Below are positions 44,147-54,478 of a stretch of DNA of 64,000 nt, one piece after another. The notes beneath the pieces are model-generated. The model saw only the letters and a list, made by a program, of their open reading frames with translations. It was not told the origin of the DNA and did not search any database. Within the stretch, counting starts at the first letter, position 1. The number at the start of each line of letters is the position of its first letter. The stretch is from CAWEBF01 sp963807235 (GTDB taxonomy: Bacteria; Acidobacteriota; Vicinamibacteria; Vicinamibacterales; UBA2999). The stretch spans positions 62,001 to 126,000 of the forward strand of contig CAWEBF010000012.1 of NCBI GenBank assembly GCA_963807235.1. The letters run 5' to 3'. The translations under genes were made by a program, and so were the position numbers.

Positions 44147-45290
44147 TGCGGTTCCCCTGCCTCACGTGCCGCTCTTCGGACCGCCGCTCCACGACCGCCG
44201 CCACGGTCACTGCCCATTTGTGGCACACGGTTTCCTGGCGGTAGCGCTCGGCGGTCGCGCGTGCGGCCGCGCCGTGCTCGCGCGCCGTCTCCCCGTCTTC
44301 AAGGTATCGGCGCACGGCGGCAGCCACCGCAGCCGCGTCGGCCGGGGGCACGAGCAGCGCGTTTTGGCCGTCCTGCAGCAGGTCCACGGCGGCGCCGACC
44401 GGCGTGGTCACGATGGGCAAGCCGGCCGCCATGGCTTCGAGGAGCGCCTTGCTGAAGCCCTCCGAGAGTGACGGGAACACGAAGACGTCGGCCGCGCGAA
44501 GCGCGTCGTAGAGCCCCGCGCGATCGACACTCGGCAGGACGCGGACGCGGGCCCGCACGTGCTCCGGGAACGCGGCGAGCACCACGTCGCGCGGCGCGCC
44601 CGTCCCGACACACGTCAACCGCACATCGGCGTTCGCCGCCAGGCTGGTGAACGCCTGCGTGAGGTAGGCGATTCCCTTGGCCGGCAGCCACTGGCCGACG
44701 AAGAGCAACTCGCGCGACTGCGGGCGCGCGGGGCGATCGAGGAACGACTCGGGCTCGACGCCGTTGGGCATGACCTTGACGCGGTCCCCCGTGGCCCAGC
44801 CCTCAGCAACCAGATAGCTCGCCTCGGTGGAGTTCAGGCAAAAGACCGCGTCCGACGCGTGACATGTGGCGCGCAACACGCGCGGCATCATCATGCCGTG
44901 TACCCACCGGTAGCGCGCCGACAGCGGCTGCCTCGCGCGGGTGGCTTCACCGGCGAGCGCGCGGAAGTACAGCGGCTCGAGGCCGTGGAACGACGTGACC
45001 GTGGCGACGCGTCCCCGCGGGTCGAGCGCCGCGCGCAGCGCGTGAAAGGCGTAGCCCAGGTAACTGTGGAAGATCACGGCGTCGTACCGGGCCAGCCGCC
45101 GCAACGCAAGCGCCGGCGGCAGGAAGAAGGGATCGAGCCGGGGCGACGCCCATCTCAGGTGGTCGGCGGCCAGCAGGTCGGCCTCGTGGCCGGCACGCCG
45201 GAGATAGTCGGCATACGTCGACACCGTGCGATACACCGCCGTGCGGGGGTCGGCGGGCCCGTGAATGGCGAACAGCACGCGCAGGCTCAT
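44133..45290 (-). CDS. GT4 glycosyltransferase
   Basis: 385 residues from ATG 45290 (MSLRVLFAIHGPADPRTAVY). YADYLRRAGHEADLLAADHL is the acceptor domain, LLFVGQWLPAKGIAYLTQAF the start of the donor domain and LSEGFSKALLEAMAAGLPIV the E-x7-E region. A dozen or so extra residues at the C-terminus (EERHVRQGNRNVVH) overlap the start of the methyltransferase-GT gene by 14 bases. Its ATG overlaps the stop of the preceding gene. Typical polysaccharide-assembly glycosyltransferase. Confidence 0.88.
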   Translation of the reverse strand: MSLRVLFAIHGPADPRTAVYRTVSTYADYLRRAGHEADLLAADHLRWASPRLDPFFLPPALALRRLARYDAVIFHSYLGYAFHALRAALDPRGRVATVTSFHGLEPLYFRALAGEATRARQPLSARYRWVHGMMMPRVLRATCHASDAVFCLNSTEASYLVAEGWATGDRVKVMPNGVEPESFLDRPARPQSRELLFVGQWLPAKGIAYLTQAFTSLAANADVRLTCVGTGAPRDVVLAAFPEHVRARVRVLPSVDRAGLYDALRAADVFVFPSLSEGFSKALLEAMAAGLPIVTTPVGAAVDLLQDGQNALLVPPADAAAVAAAVRRYLEDGETAREHGAAARATAERYRQETVCHKWAVTVAAVVERRSEERHVRQGNRNVVH

Positions 45291-46537
45291 GCCGCGTACC
45301 CCGGGGCCGGGCTGACCTCGTCGAACACCGCGTCGAGCGCCTGCAGGTGCGCGTCCACGTCGAACCGGCGCGCGGCGCCGGGACACGCGGCTCGCATCGC
45401 GTGCCAGGCGGCGGCGTTCGAGAGCGTGGCCGTGATGGCCGCCGCGAAGGCCATCGGGGTCGCCGGGTGCGGGGGCACCAGCGTGCCCGTCGCCCCGTCG
45501 ATCAGCCACTCGGGAATGCCGCCCACGGCAAACGCCACCGACGGCACGCCGCGTCTCGCAGCCTCGACGCCCACCATCCCGAAGGGCTCCGGCCACAGGC
45601 TGGGCACGAGCAGGAGGTCGGCGCGTTCGAGCGCATCGGACGCCGCGTCACTGGACAGCCAGGGTGTCACCTCGACCCGCAAGTTCGACTGCTGCCGCAT
45701 CAGCGTCGCAGCTCGCGACGCAAGGCGTGACCGTCGCGACCCGTCGCCGGACAGCTGGAGGTGGACCTCGCGTGACATGGTCGAGGCCGCGATCGCGGCG
45801 CTCTCGAGCGCAATGTCCACGCCCTTGGTCGATTCGAATCGGCCGAGAAAGAGCAACCGCCAGGGGCGTCTCGGATCGTCGGCCGGCGCCGGGTTAGCGG
45901 CCCTCGGCCGCGCCGGCTCCACTGGCAGCGACACCACGCGCACGGACGATCCCAGACCGTGCCGGCCGTACTCGTCGGCCATGTGGCGGCTTGCCACCAG
46001 GATGCGCGCGTAGCCGCGCAACAACTCGAGCCTGTCGCGCTGCAGCTGGTACTGCCGGGCGAGCGTCACCGGGCTCCACCCGCCGCACCGCCGGGGGTAG
46101 TACTCGGCCAGGCAGGCTGGCCCGAAGGTGCGATGGCAGGGCTGAACGACCGGCACCTGCCATGTCTTGGTGCCGCTGATGCAGACGCCGTAATAGGAGT
46201 GCGCGAAGAACACGGCGGGGGCCACACGCATCACCGCACGTTCGCACGCCGGCGACGCGAGCCCGTGGGTGTACACGACGTCGGGCTTCCAGGCCGCCAA
46301 CTCGCCCACGGCGGCGCCGGTGTCCTCGGACGCCATCCAGCACGTCACTGGATCGTCTGGCGCGATCACGCTGTCGGCACCGTGGCCCGCGGTCTCGAAC
46401 CAACACCCCACGGCGTGGCCGGCCCGCCGCAGCGCCGGCACGAGGGTGGCGACGTAGCTCTCCACGCCCCCGACACGCGCGCGCGAGTGCGAGACGATCG
46501 CGATGCGTCGCGGATGCCGGGACATCTCCACGTTCAT
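45287..46537 (-). CDS. GT4 glycosyltransferase
   Basis: 416 residues from ATG 46537. RIAIVSHSRARVGGVESYVA is a GT4 N-terminus with the GG loop; VFFAHSYYGVCISGTKTW and CAEYYPRRCGG-like cysteine-containing segments (CHRTFGPACLAEYYPRRC) occur in a subfamily with a small cysteine-rich insert. The donor domain has LLFLGRFESTKGVDIALESA and WPEPFGMVGVEAARRGVP. ATGA overlaps at both ends. Confidence 0.88.
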   Translation of the reverse strand: MNVEMSRHPRRIAIVSHSRARVGGVESYVATLVPALRRAGHAVGCWFETAGHGADSVIAPDDPVTCWMASEDTGAAVGELAAWKPDVVYTHGLASPACERAVMRVAPAVFFAHSYYGVCISGTKTWQVPVVQPCHRTFGPACLAEYYPRRCGGWSPVTLARQYQLQRDRLELLRGYARILVASRHMADEYGRHGLGSSVRVVSLPVEPARPRAANPAPADDPRRPWRLLFLGRFESTKGVDIALESAAIAASTMSREVHLQLSGDGSRRSRLASRAATLMRQQSNLRVEVTPWLSSDAASDALERADLLLVPSLWPEPFGMVGVEAARRGVPSVAFAVGGIPEWLIDGATGTLVPPHPATPMAFAAAITATLSNAAAWHAMRAACPGAARRFDVDAHLQALDAVFDEVSPAPGYAA

Positions 46538-47656
46538 ACCGCCCGCAGCGTGTGAACCAGCCGGCTCACCGAAAAGTGCGCGTCGTACACCTCGCGCGCA
46601 CGTGCCCCAAGGCGGTCTCGGGCTTCCCCGTCGCGCAACAGTTCCTCGGCCGCAGCCGCAAAGCGCGCCGGGTCCCCCACGTCCACGAGCGCCACCGCGC
46701 CCTGCTCCGCCCAGAGCGGCTCGGTGAGATGACCGGCCGTCGTCACCACGGGGCAGCCCCGCGCCAGGCCCGTCATCACGCTGGTGCGGCGCGTCGTGAC
46801 GCCGTCGGGATATGGCTGGATCAGCAGGTCGCACGCCGCCAGGTGATCGCCGACGCGATCGGAGGACAGGTAGCCAGTGGAGTGCAGCCGTGCCTTCCCA
46901 GTCCGGGTGATCGGCAATGAGGCGATCGCAGAATGCGGGAGCACCGGTGCCGACCAGCAGCACCGCCGGCCGCGTGTCGCTGGCCATCAGGCCGACCAGC
47001 CGTTCTTCGAGCAGTGGGGCCACGAGATCGCCGTAGGAGCCGAAATGACCCACCAGGGGTCGGCTCAGGGCGGCTGTCGCGGCCGCGCCATCCGAACCGC
47101 ATGACCCTTCGCACCCTGGAATGGGCAGCCAGCGCATGTCGGTCCGTCGTCCGAGCAGGTACGGGCGCAGATGCGCTTCCCAGGCCGGGGTGGACAGCCA
47201 GATGCAGTGTGCGGCCCGCAGCATGACGATAGTCATCACGCGGTGCACGAGCGCCATCGCGAGATGCCGCCAGGGACCGCGCGCTGAACTCGAGATAGGG
47301 CTCGTGCACCACCACGTGCGACCCGATCGCCGAGCCGCGCGCGCCGCGCCACCCAGAGGCAGAACCCGAGATTCATCGACCGGCACCCGAACCCATGGGG
47401 CACCCACTGCACCAGCAGTTGGCGGGGGCCCGCGCACGCGTCCATCTCGCGGCCGGTCCGCTCCAGATCGGCTCGGCCGAAAGCGCCCAGCGTCGCGTGC
47501 ACGTGGACGCGCGAACCGGGGGTTCGGCCCTCGCCGCGGACACCAGACGTGCACGTCGTCGCCGGCCGCGGCCAGGCCCGAGGCAAGCTGCGCGGTGTGA
47601 TCGCTGATGCCGCCGACGTCCGGCGGATACTCGCACGTCACCAGGTGCCAGGACAT
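46534..47656 (-). CDS. Glycosyltransferase, GT-B fold (several frameshifts)
   Basis: ATG 47656 begins WHLVTCEYPPDVGGISDHTA, a typical GT4 start with the PPxxGG loop. The frame breaks several times between about 47560 and 46930; conserved pieces such as LLVQWVPHGFGCRSMNLGF, VVHEPYLEF, LRAAHCIWLSTPAWEAHLRP and RPLVGHFGSYGDLVAPLLEE lie in alternating frames. From about 46944 one frame runs to the stop (YPDGVTTRRTSVMTGLARGC). The usual E-x7-E motif is replaced by TRRTSVMTGLARG, as in some GT4 subfamilies. Probably a functional gene with sequence errors. Confidence 0.72.
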
Positions 47657-47657
47657 G

Positions 47658-48782
47658 CTAGCGAGGCTCCGCCCTGGACCAACGCGCCTGAGGCTCCGCC
47701 TCGCTCTCGACTGCCACACCGCGGTAGGCATCGAGACAGCGGTCGACGACCAGCGGCCAGGTAAAGCGTGACAACACGCGCCGGCGCCCGGCGCGACCGA
47801 GTTCGGCGGCCTCCGCACGGTGGACGTGGAGCCACTGCAGGCGCTCCCCGAGTGCCTTCGGGTCGTTGGGCGGCACCACGAACCCGGTCACGCCGTCGTC
47901 CACCACTTCGGGCATGCTGGCGACCCGCGTACAGACGGCCGGAGCCTCGCACGCCATCCCTTCGAGCAGCGTCTGCCCGAGCAGCTCCGGCACCTTGGTC
48001 TCCCCCGCCGCCGACCGGTAGACACTGGGCAGCACGACGCTGGAGGCGCGCCGGTATTCATGCACCAGCTCGGCATCGGGCAGGTCGAACGCGAAACGCA
48101 CCGACTTGCCCGCGGCCAGCGCGGCCAGCTCGCGCTGAACGGGCGGTTCGGGACGCGGGGCCACGATCGTCAGGGGCACATCGGCCGGTACGCCCAGGAT
48201 CAGATCGTGGACGCCCTTGTGGGGCACCAGCCGGCCCACGAAGAGCGCGCCCCCGTCGCGCGGCACCGATGGATCGGGCGAAAACCTCACGGTGTCGACG
48301 CCACCCCCCACCACCCGGGCCCGCGTGTTCGAGGCATGGCCGAAGACCGTGCGGCTGTATTCGCTCAGGTGCAGATGTCCATGGAACCAGCGGTCCGTGG
48401 ACACGTAGGCCGAGACGTCCCACCCGCCGCCACCAAGATTGCTCACGAACACCAGGCGGCCGATGAGACGGCACCACACGGCGGCCAGCGAGCTGGCCAG
48501 CACGTGATGCTGGTGACAGTGCACGACGTCGGCGGGACGCAGCGCGCCCAACAGGCGCGGACTGACCGGGTTGGACCGCTGCCCGCGGACGTACCAGGGG
48601 TCGCCGAGCGTCAGCACCCGCAGCGGCCCCACCGTGTCGTCGGCGTCGGCGTCGCCGAAGGTCACGAGCGTGGTGGGCACGGACTCGGCCATCGACCGGG
48701 CCAGCTCGAACGCGTAGCGTTCCGCGCCGCCCACGACGCCCGTGCGGCCGAAGAGCGCTGGCACGACGTGCACGACGCGCAT
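47658..48782 (-). CDS. GT4 glycosyltransferase with repeat-derived tail
   Basis: 374 residues from ATG 48782 (MRVVHVVPALFGRTGVVGGA). VVHCHQHHVLASSLAAVWCR, GALFVGRLVPHKGVHDLILG and LLGQTLLEGMACEAPAVCTR mark the GT4 fold. The last dozen residues (ESEAEPQARWSRAEPR) are encoded by a hairpin related to the two-hairpin repeat (arms agcgaggc 47660-47667 and gcctcgct 47698-47705), so the natural end of the protein has been extended or replaced by the repeat. One base separates it from the next gene. Confidence 0.87.
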   Translation of the reverse strand: MRVVHVVPALFGRTGVVGGAERYAFELARSMAESVPTTLVTFGDADADDTVGPLRVLTLGDPWYVRGQRSNPVSPRLLGALRPADVVHCHQHHVLASSLAAVWCRLIGRLVFVSNLGGGGWDVSAYVSTDRWFHGHLHLSEYSRTVFGHASNTRARVVGGGVDTVRFSPDPSVPRDGGALFVGRLVPHKGVHDLILGVPADVPLTIVAPRPEPPVQRELAALAAGKSVRFAFDLPDAELVHEYRRASSVVLPSVYRSAAGETKVPELLGQTLLEGMACEAPAVCTRVASMPEVVDDGVTGFVVPPNDPKALGERLQWLHVHRAEAAELGRAGRRRVLSRFTWPLVVDRCLDAYRGVAVESEAEPQARWSRAEPR

Positions 48783-48784
48783 GT

Positions 48785-49300
48785 CTACTTCAGAACCTCC
48801 AGCTCGTAGTACAGGAACCAGGCGGGGAAGATCCAGGCCCAGCGGCGCTCGTAGTGCTCCGGCCAGCGGTTTGCCAACCGGAACACGACGCGGTCGACAA
48901 TCGACGCGTAGAAACTGATGCGCGTGGTCCGGCTGGCAAAGCGCGCATGGCTGTAATGTCCGAGCTCGTGCACCCTGGTGTAGGGCGCGAAGCTGTTCCA
49001 CCCGAACCAGTGGCGATGCGTGACGTCGGTGAAGGCGTTCGCGCTCGAAAAATGCGGCACGGTGATGTGCACCCGCGCCGACGAACGGCAGATGCGGTGG
49101 ATCTCCTCGAGCGCCCGCACGACGTCGTGCACGTGTTCCAGCACGTCGTAGGCGTATACCTCTTCGAACGAGTCGGAAGGAAAGGGCCACGGCACGACGT
49201 TGAGATCGTGCACCACGTCGGCGCCCACCTTGTCGCTGATGTCGAGGTTCACGGCATTGTCGCGCCGCTTCTGGCCGCAGCCGATGTTGAGTCGTGTCAT
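48785..49300 (-). CDS. Class I SAM-dependent methyltransferase
   Basis: 171 residues from ATG 49300. It begins TRLNIGCGQKRRDNAVNLDI, a compact motif I, then VYAYDVLEHVHDVVRALEEI and HITVPHFSSANAFTDVTHRH. The sequence VPHFSS...THRHWFGWNSF is common in small methyltransferases of polysaccharide loci. Probably methylates a sugar hydroxyl of the exported polymer; acceptor unknown. Tightly packed between the flippase and a glycosyltransferase gene. Confidence 0.85.
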   Translation of the reverse strand: MTRLNIGCGQKRRDNAVNLDISDKVGADVVHDLNVVPWPFPSDSFEEVYAYDVLEHVHDVVRALEEIHRICRSSARVHITVPHFSSANAFTDVTHRHWFGWNSFAPYTRVHELGHYSHARFASRTTRISFYASIVDRVVFRLANRWPEHYERRWAWIFPAWFLYYELEVLK

Positions 49301-49301
49301 G

Positions 49302-50858
49302 TCAGCGAGGCTCCGCCGATGAGGTCGCGACCGGCCGCGGCATGGCCGGGATGAACACACCCAGGGATCCCAGCCGCGAGGCGAGCATCGGGCCGAGCGG
49401 GGGCCGGGCAATCTCCGGCGCCATCACGATCACATATACGACCGTGACCGCCAGGACCGTCAGCGCCCCCGCCCACCAGCCGCCCGGCGCGATGGCCACG
49501 GCTGCGATCCCCGCGCCCACCAGCACCACGGCGAGGCGCAGGGCCCAGCCCTTCCAGAAGGCCAGGAACGAGACAGGCGTGGTGCCCATCTCCCGGCCCA
49601 GCGCGCGGAGGTTTGCCGGGAGGCTCACCGTCAGCGTGGCCGCGATGAGCCCCAGGGCGGCGCCGATCGGGCCCAGCCATGGGACCAGCGCCAACATGAA
49701 GACGGCGCCCGCCGCGCCGTCGGCCACCCCCGTGATCGCCAGGCGGCGTTCGTGGCCGAAGCAGAACAGCGTGTAAACGGCCGCGAAGTTCACCTGGCGC
49801 ACGAACATGCACGCCAGCAGCGCCGCCGTCAGCGGCAGCCCTCCAAAGTTCGGCGCTCCCACCCACCACGTCACGAATCGCTCGTTGGCCACCAGCACCA
49901 CCGCGACGATGCCACCGCTCGCCACCAGCAGCAGCTGGGTCATGCTCCTCGACACCTGATCCAGCCGCTCCCGGGCCGCGGCACCCCGCAACTCGCTGAG
50001 AGCCGGCAGCGCGGTCTGCAGGAGAAGCTGCGGCTGGTTGGCGAGCAGAGAGATGAGCTTGCCGGTGCAGGCGTAGACCACGGCGACCTCCGGACCGATC
50101 AGCGCGCCAACGACGAGCAAGTCCGTGCCGGTCAGCAACACCTGTGCGATCTGACTGACGCTGATCCACATGCCGCGGGAGAACTGCGCTCGCACGTGGT
50201 CCCAGGCCGGTCCCGCCGGCGACGTGGGCCAGATGACGCCGTGGCGCGAGCGCAGGCGAATCCACGCCAGAACGGCGGGCACCATTTGGCCCGCGATCCA
50301 TCCGAGCGACAGCGCGTAGAGGTCCAATCCTCCCCACACCGCACCCAGCGTAACCAGGGTGCCGGTCAGCAGGCCCGCCAGCTGAGCGACACCCAGGAAG
50401 CCGAGGTCCTGCAGGCCTTGCAGAAGCGCCGGGAAGAGGCGCATGGGAAAGAGGACGACGAATCCACAAAAGACGACGGCCAGCGGCCCGTTGATGGGCG
50501 ACCAGGCGGACGGCAGCAGCCACCACGTCGCGGCGGCCAGCAGGCCGATGCACGGCACCTGCCACCAGACAACCGTCAGCGTCCGCCCGACCAGGGCCCG
50601 CACCTCGTCGGAATCCTCCCCGTGCCCCTGGCCAACGGCAAACGCGAGCTCGCGCGGCACGAGGGCCACCACGCCAACGTCGGCCAGTGCCAGATATGCG
50701 AGCACTTGCGCCGCGAGGAGCCACAGGCCGTAGTCGTGCGCACCAAGGCGCCCCAGCAGGTAGGGCGTGAGAAAGACGCCCACGAGCAGCGCCACCGCCG
50801 TGTGCAGATATCCGAGGCTCAGCCCGGCGACGAAGCGGTGCAGGCGGCGCTCACGCAT
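49302..50858 (-). CDS. Wzx-like polysaccharide flippase
   Basis: 518 residues from ATG 50858. About 13-14 hydrophobic helices in the MOP/Polysacc_synt pattern: FVAGLSLGYLHTAVALLVGV, GAHDYGLWLLAAQVLAYLAL, SVSQIAQVLLTGTDLLVVGA and LISLLANQPQLLLQTALPAL. It would move lipid-linked repeat units across the inner membrane. The final residues SSAEPR come from gcggagcctcgctga, one arm of the hairpin repeat family, immediately before the stop. Confidence 0.87.
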   Translation of the reverse strand: MRERRLHRFVAGLSLGYLHTAVALLVGVFLTPYLLGRLGAHDYGLWLLAAQVLAYLALADVGVVALVPRELAFAVGQGHGEDSDEVRALVGRTLTVVWWQVPCIGLLAAATWWLLPSAWSPINGPLAVVFCGFVVLFPMRLFPALLQGLQDLGFLGVAQLAGLLTGTLVTLGAVWGGLDLYALSLGWIAGQMVPAVLAWIRLRSRHGVIWPTSPAGPAWDHVRAQFSRGMWISVSQIAQVLLTGTDLLVVGALIGPEVAVVYACTGKLISLLANQPQLLLQTALPALSELRGAAARERLDQVSRSMTQLLLVASGGIVAVVLVANERFVTWWVGAPNFGGLPLTAALLACMFVRQVNFAAVYTLFCFGHERRLAITGVADGAAGAVFMLALVPWLGPIGAALGLIAATLTVSLPANLRALGREMGTTPVSFLAFWKGWALRLAVVLVGAGIAAVAIAPGGWWAGALTVLAVTVVYVIVMAPEIARPPLGPMLASRLGSLGVFIPAMPRPVATSSAEPR

Positions 50859-52264
50859 CGCTGCGGAGGGCCTCGCCTCGTGCCAGCCGTTCTTCGGCGC
50901 CGAACAGCGGCCCCCACAAGGCGGCCGTGAAGGCCCAGTATTGGATGCCAAGCTGCGTGTTGAAGGCGGGGCCGGTGAGACACATCGTCAGCAGCACGAT
51001 CTGCAGGCACAGGATCGCCGTGGCCGACTCCTGCATCGAGCCGGTGGCATGCACCGCAGCACGATAGCTGGCCCGAACACCCACAATGATCGCGCCGCAC
51101 ATGGCCAGCAACAACGGAATGCCGCCGTCGAGCAGCCAGCCGGTCGGCTGAATCTCGACGTGGATGGGTGGAGCTTCCCACATCGACGAGTCGCCGAAGT
51201 ACACGTGCATCATGCCCCAGCGGCCGAGGCCTGCACCCAGCGGATACTCGAACAGCAGCTCCGACAGCGTGTAGGTCAGGAGCGACGCCGCGCTCCTCCT
51301 GAAAGGTGCGCACCACGCCGGCGTCGGCGAGGCCGGAAAACCGGTCGGCCAGCGAATCGCCCCCAACCGCCACCGCCCAGACGTAGGCGCCCGCCACCAG
51401 GGCTCCGCCGAAGACCAGGCTCGTCGCGCCCGAGAGGGCCTGGCCCTGCCGGAGCCGCAGCACGGCGAACACACCAACGCTCGCGGCCGCGGCGAGCGCC
51501 AGCGAGCGGACCTGCGTCAGCAGCAGCGTCGTCATGCCGATCACGGCCGCTGTCAAGCACAGTCCGCGCACGACGACCGACGTCTCGTGTCGGAAGGCCA
51601 GCACGACACCCAAGGCCATCGTCAGCATGGCCGCCACGGCTGCTCCCCCAGGCATGTCGCTCAAGCCCGGCGGACGGACGATATCCTGGCCGTCGGCACC
51701 GCGGTAGGTCAGTGAGCTGACGAGATCCGGATTCATCTCCAGCCCGAGAGCGCTGAATTCGGGGGGCAGGAACGTCTCCGGGTAGTACACCTGCAGCACG
51801 CCCACCACCGAGCTTGCAGCGCTCGCCGCGAACAGAATCCAGAGCAGGCGCGCCAGCCGGGCCTCGGTACGAACGGCGCGGGCCATCCACAAGGCCGGCG
51901 CAACGATACTCAGCTGGAACACGATCTGCGCCATGCCGGCCATGGAGTGCGTGGTCGCGTGCAGCAGATTGAGCACCAGCAGCCCGAGCGAGACAACCAG
52001 CCATCGGCCACTCATATGGACCGGCTCGCCAGTAGGCCGTCGGAAGTAATAGACCACCGCGGCGAGGCTGGCCAGGTAAGGCAGCGCGCGCAGATAGGCG
52101 CGGTACGTCTGCATCCCGGGAACGAACAGCGCCACGCCCCACAGCAGCTGAATCGCCAGGAACACCTCGGCCCAACCCCACCGCTCGTGAAAGTCGTCGT
52201 AGCCGACCTCCACCGGTGGCGCCGGGATAGCGGTGGCGTCAGTGAGATGCGACTGGGCGCGCAT
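50851..52264 (-). CDS. O-antigen ligase/polymerase family protein 2 (one frameshift)
   Basis: About 470 residues from ATG 52264. Polytopic; the N-terminal cytoplasmic stretch (about 45 residues) is followed by paired helices, a loop NPDLVSSLTYRGADGQDIVR and LLLTQVRSLALAAAASVGVF. The frame changes near 51300, after ADAGVVRTFQEER, into LLFEYPLGAGLGRWGMMHVY and VEIQPTGWLLDGGIPLLLAM, matching the Wzy_C loop region. Probably the repeat-unit polymerase for this locus. Overlaps wzx by 8 bases. Confidence 0.78.
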
Positions 52265-53340
52265 GCCTCGACGTCAGTTCCATCAACACGTCCTCGGTAC
52301 TGTTCCAACATGGCCTCGAACGAGAATTCCGAGGAACGCCGGAGTCCGCGGCCGGCCAGCGTGACCCGGCGCTCTTCGTTGCCCAGCACGTCGGCCACCA
52401 CGGCCCCGAAGTCGTCGTCGTCGGGCATCAGGCCACCGCCGTGGCCGAGCACCTCGACGCTGCCCGGATTCCGGGTGGCGACCACCACGGTGCCACACGA
52501 CATCGCTTCGAGGTATGGGAGGCCGAACCCCTCGTACGTGCTGGGTGAGGCATAGACCCACGACGCCTGGTACAGCGCGACCAGCTCCTCGTCCGAGACG
52601 CCCGTCCGATACGTGACTCCGTCTCGAGTCGGGCCCTCCGGACCGACCACGGTCAGCGTGGCCGTCGGATGGGCACCGCGAATGGTGCTTACGAAAGCGT
52701 CGATCAGAAAGCGCCCTCGTTTGCGACCATCCATCGTGCCCACGAACAGCACCGACGGGTGCGCGGTCTTCGATCCGGCCGCGGCGCGGAACACGCGCCG
52801 ATCGACTGCGAGAGGGATGACCCTCGAGACAAAGCAGTTGTCGTCCTTGGTGTTCTTGCTCACGCCCACCACGCCACGCTGCAGCACCGCCGTGGCCAGT
52901 TCCTGCGCGTAGACGCCCCACTGCAGCAGCCAACGGCCCCACGTTTGCGCCGACCGGGCCTCGCCCAGGGCGCTGCCATACATCACGCGCAGCACGGGCT
53001 TCCCGCACAGGCCGAGCAGGAGGCTGTCGCCGTTGGCGATGACGGCGTCGAATTCGCGGTAGCTCGGCACGAGCGCCAGCACGTTGCCGAGGTATCCCAT
53101 GGTCAGTCGCAGGCCCAGCCACGTGTTCACGAAGCCCTTCCACGGCAGCTCGCGGACCTCGTAGTCGGCGCCGCGGGGGCGCGGGTCGTGGGAGAACACG
53201 ACTACCTGATGGCCCCGCTCGACAAGGCCTTGCGCCAGCGTGTGCGCGGCCCGCTCGATGCCCCCGCGTTTTTCGCCTTCCACCGGCAGGCGGTAGCTGA
53301 GCATGGCGAGGCGCAGGCGCGTGAACGGCCTAGCCGGCAT
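52239..53340 (-). CDS. GT4 glycosyltransferase
   Basis: About 365 residues from ATG 53340 (PARPFTRLRLAMLSYRLPVE). GEKRGGIERAAHTLAQGLVE is the GG loop, SVLFVGTMDGRKRGRFLIDA the donor domain and STYEGFGLPYLEAMSCGTVV the E-x7-E motif. The open frame continues past the natural end into the following gene; a stop at 52239 is reached in another frame (reading RVLMELTSRHARPVASH), so one indel near 52290 is likely and the C-terminus is uncertain. Confidence 0.83.
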
Positions 53341-54475
53341 GGGCTCCGTCCAGGGCCGTGGGGCGTATCCGCGCGGCCGACGCGAGCACGCGCTCGATGT
53401 GGGGCATCTGGAGATCGGGGGCGCACAGGGCGCGGGCGCGGTGCCGTCCGGCGGCGCCCAACGCATCGCGACGTGACGGGTCGGCCGCCAGACGGCCAAT
53501 CGCATCGGCCACCGCCGGCACGTTGCCGAGGGGCGTCAGCTCGCCGCACGTGTCGTCCACGATCTCGAGCGCCCCGCCCGCAGCGGTGGTCACGACCGGC
53601 AGGCCGGCGTACATCGCCTCGATCAGCGACAGCCCGAAGGGCTCCGGCTCCAGGTTCGGCTGGCAGTACAGGTCCGATGCGGCGATCAACTCGCCGACGT
53701 CGTCGCGGGCGCCGAGCAGGCGCACGCGATGGCCCAGGCCCTGCTCTTGCACCAGCCGGACCAACGACTCCATGTAGGCGACTTCCGCTGGGCGCTGCGC
53801 GCCGCCGGCAATCCAGCACACCCAGCCCGGTCGCTCCTTCAGCCGGCCCAGCGCCTCGATCAGCACCCGATGGCCCTTCCATTCCTCCGCTCGAGCGGCC
53901 ATGCCCACAATCACCTGACCGTCGTCCGCGCCAAGGACATGGCGCGTCTCGCGGCGCGCCTGCGCGCTCGTGGGGCCCGGGATCGACACCGGGCAGTAGG
54001 CGACGTGCAGCGGCGCCTTCGGCAGCCAGCCGGCGACGCGTGAGGCGCTGAAGCGGCTGTTGCACACGACCACGTCGGGCGGCGTCAACCGGACCGCGCG
54101 TTCCAGCCAGTGGCTACCGTCGCTGGCCATGTGGACCCACAGGACCAGTGGAACCCCCAATTCGCGCGCCACCGACCCGAACACCACGCAGGACCACGTC
54201 TGCTGGCACACCACGACGTCCACCGGCTCGCGGCGCAACAGCTCACGCAGGGCGGCACGGGCCCTCCGGACGCTCTGCGGACGGCTCAGCCGCACCGCGC
54301 CGAGCAGTTGCGGAGCCCAACCGAGATCGCGAAGGGCCTGGCTGAAGCGGCCGTCGAAGCAGACGGCGAACTCGGACCGCATACCCGGCGCGCAAGCCGC
54401 TTCGCGCGCCAGCGTCAGCAGGCAGGTTTCGACCCCGCCGTAAAGGTTGCCGCTGTGCAGATGCAGGACTCGCAT
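53330..54475 (-). CDS. GT4 glycosyltransferase
   Basis: 381 residues. MRVLHLHSGNLYGGVETCLL starts the acceptor domain; VIVGMAARAEEWKGHRVLIE and LEPEPFGLSLIEAMYAGLPV mark the donor domain. Intact frame. It overlaps the next gene by 11 bases and lies three bases from the preceding one. Sugar specificity unknown. Confidence 0.9.
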   Translation of the reverse strand: MRVLHLHSGNLYGGVETCLLTLAREAACAPGMRSEFAVCFDGRFSQALRDLGWAPQLLGAVRLSRPQSVRRARAALRELLRREPVDVVVCQQTWSCVVFGSVARELGVPLVLWVHMASDGSHWLERAVRLTPPDVVVCNSRFSASRVAGWLPKAPLHVAYCPVSIPGPTSAQARRETRHVLGADDGQVIVGMAARAEEWKGHRVLIEALGRLKERPGWVCWIAGGAQRPAEVAYMESLVRLVQEQGLGHRVRLLGARDDVGELIAASDLYCQPNLEPEPFGLSLIEAMYAGLPVVTTAAGGALEIVDDTCGELTPLGNVPAVADAIGRLAADPSRRDALGAAGRHRARALCAPDLQMPHIERVLASAARIRPTALDGAHAG

Positions 54476-54478
54476 GCG

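Noticed and set aside
42065..44455. 796-codon plus-strand frame opposite the methyltransferase-GT gene
   Set aside because: Composition (Arg/Gln/His-rich, no motifs) and complete overlap with a recognised glycosyltransferase mark it as a shadow.
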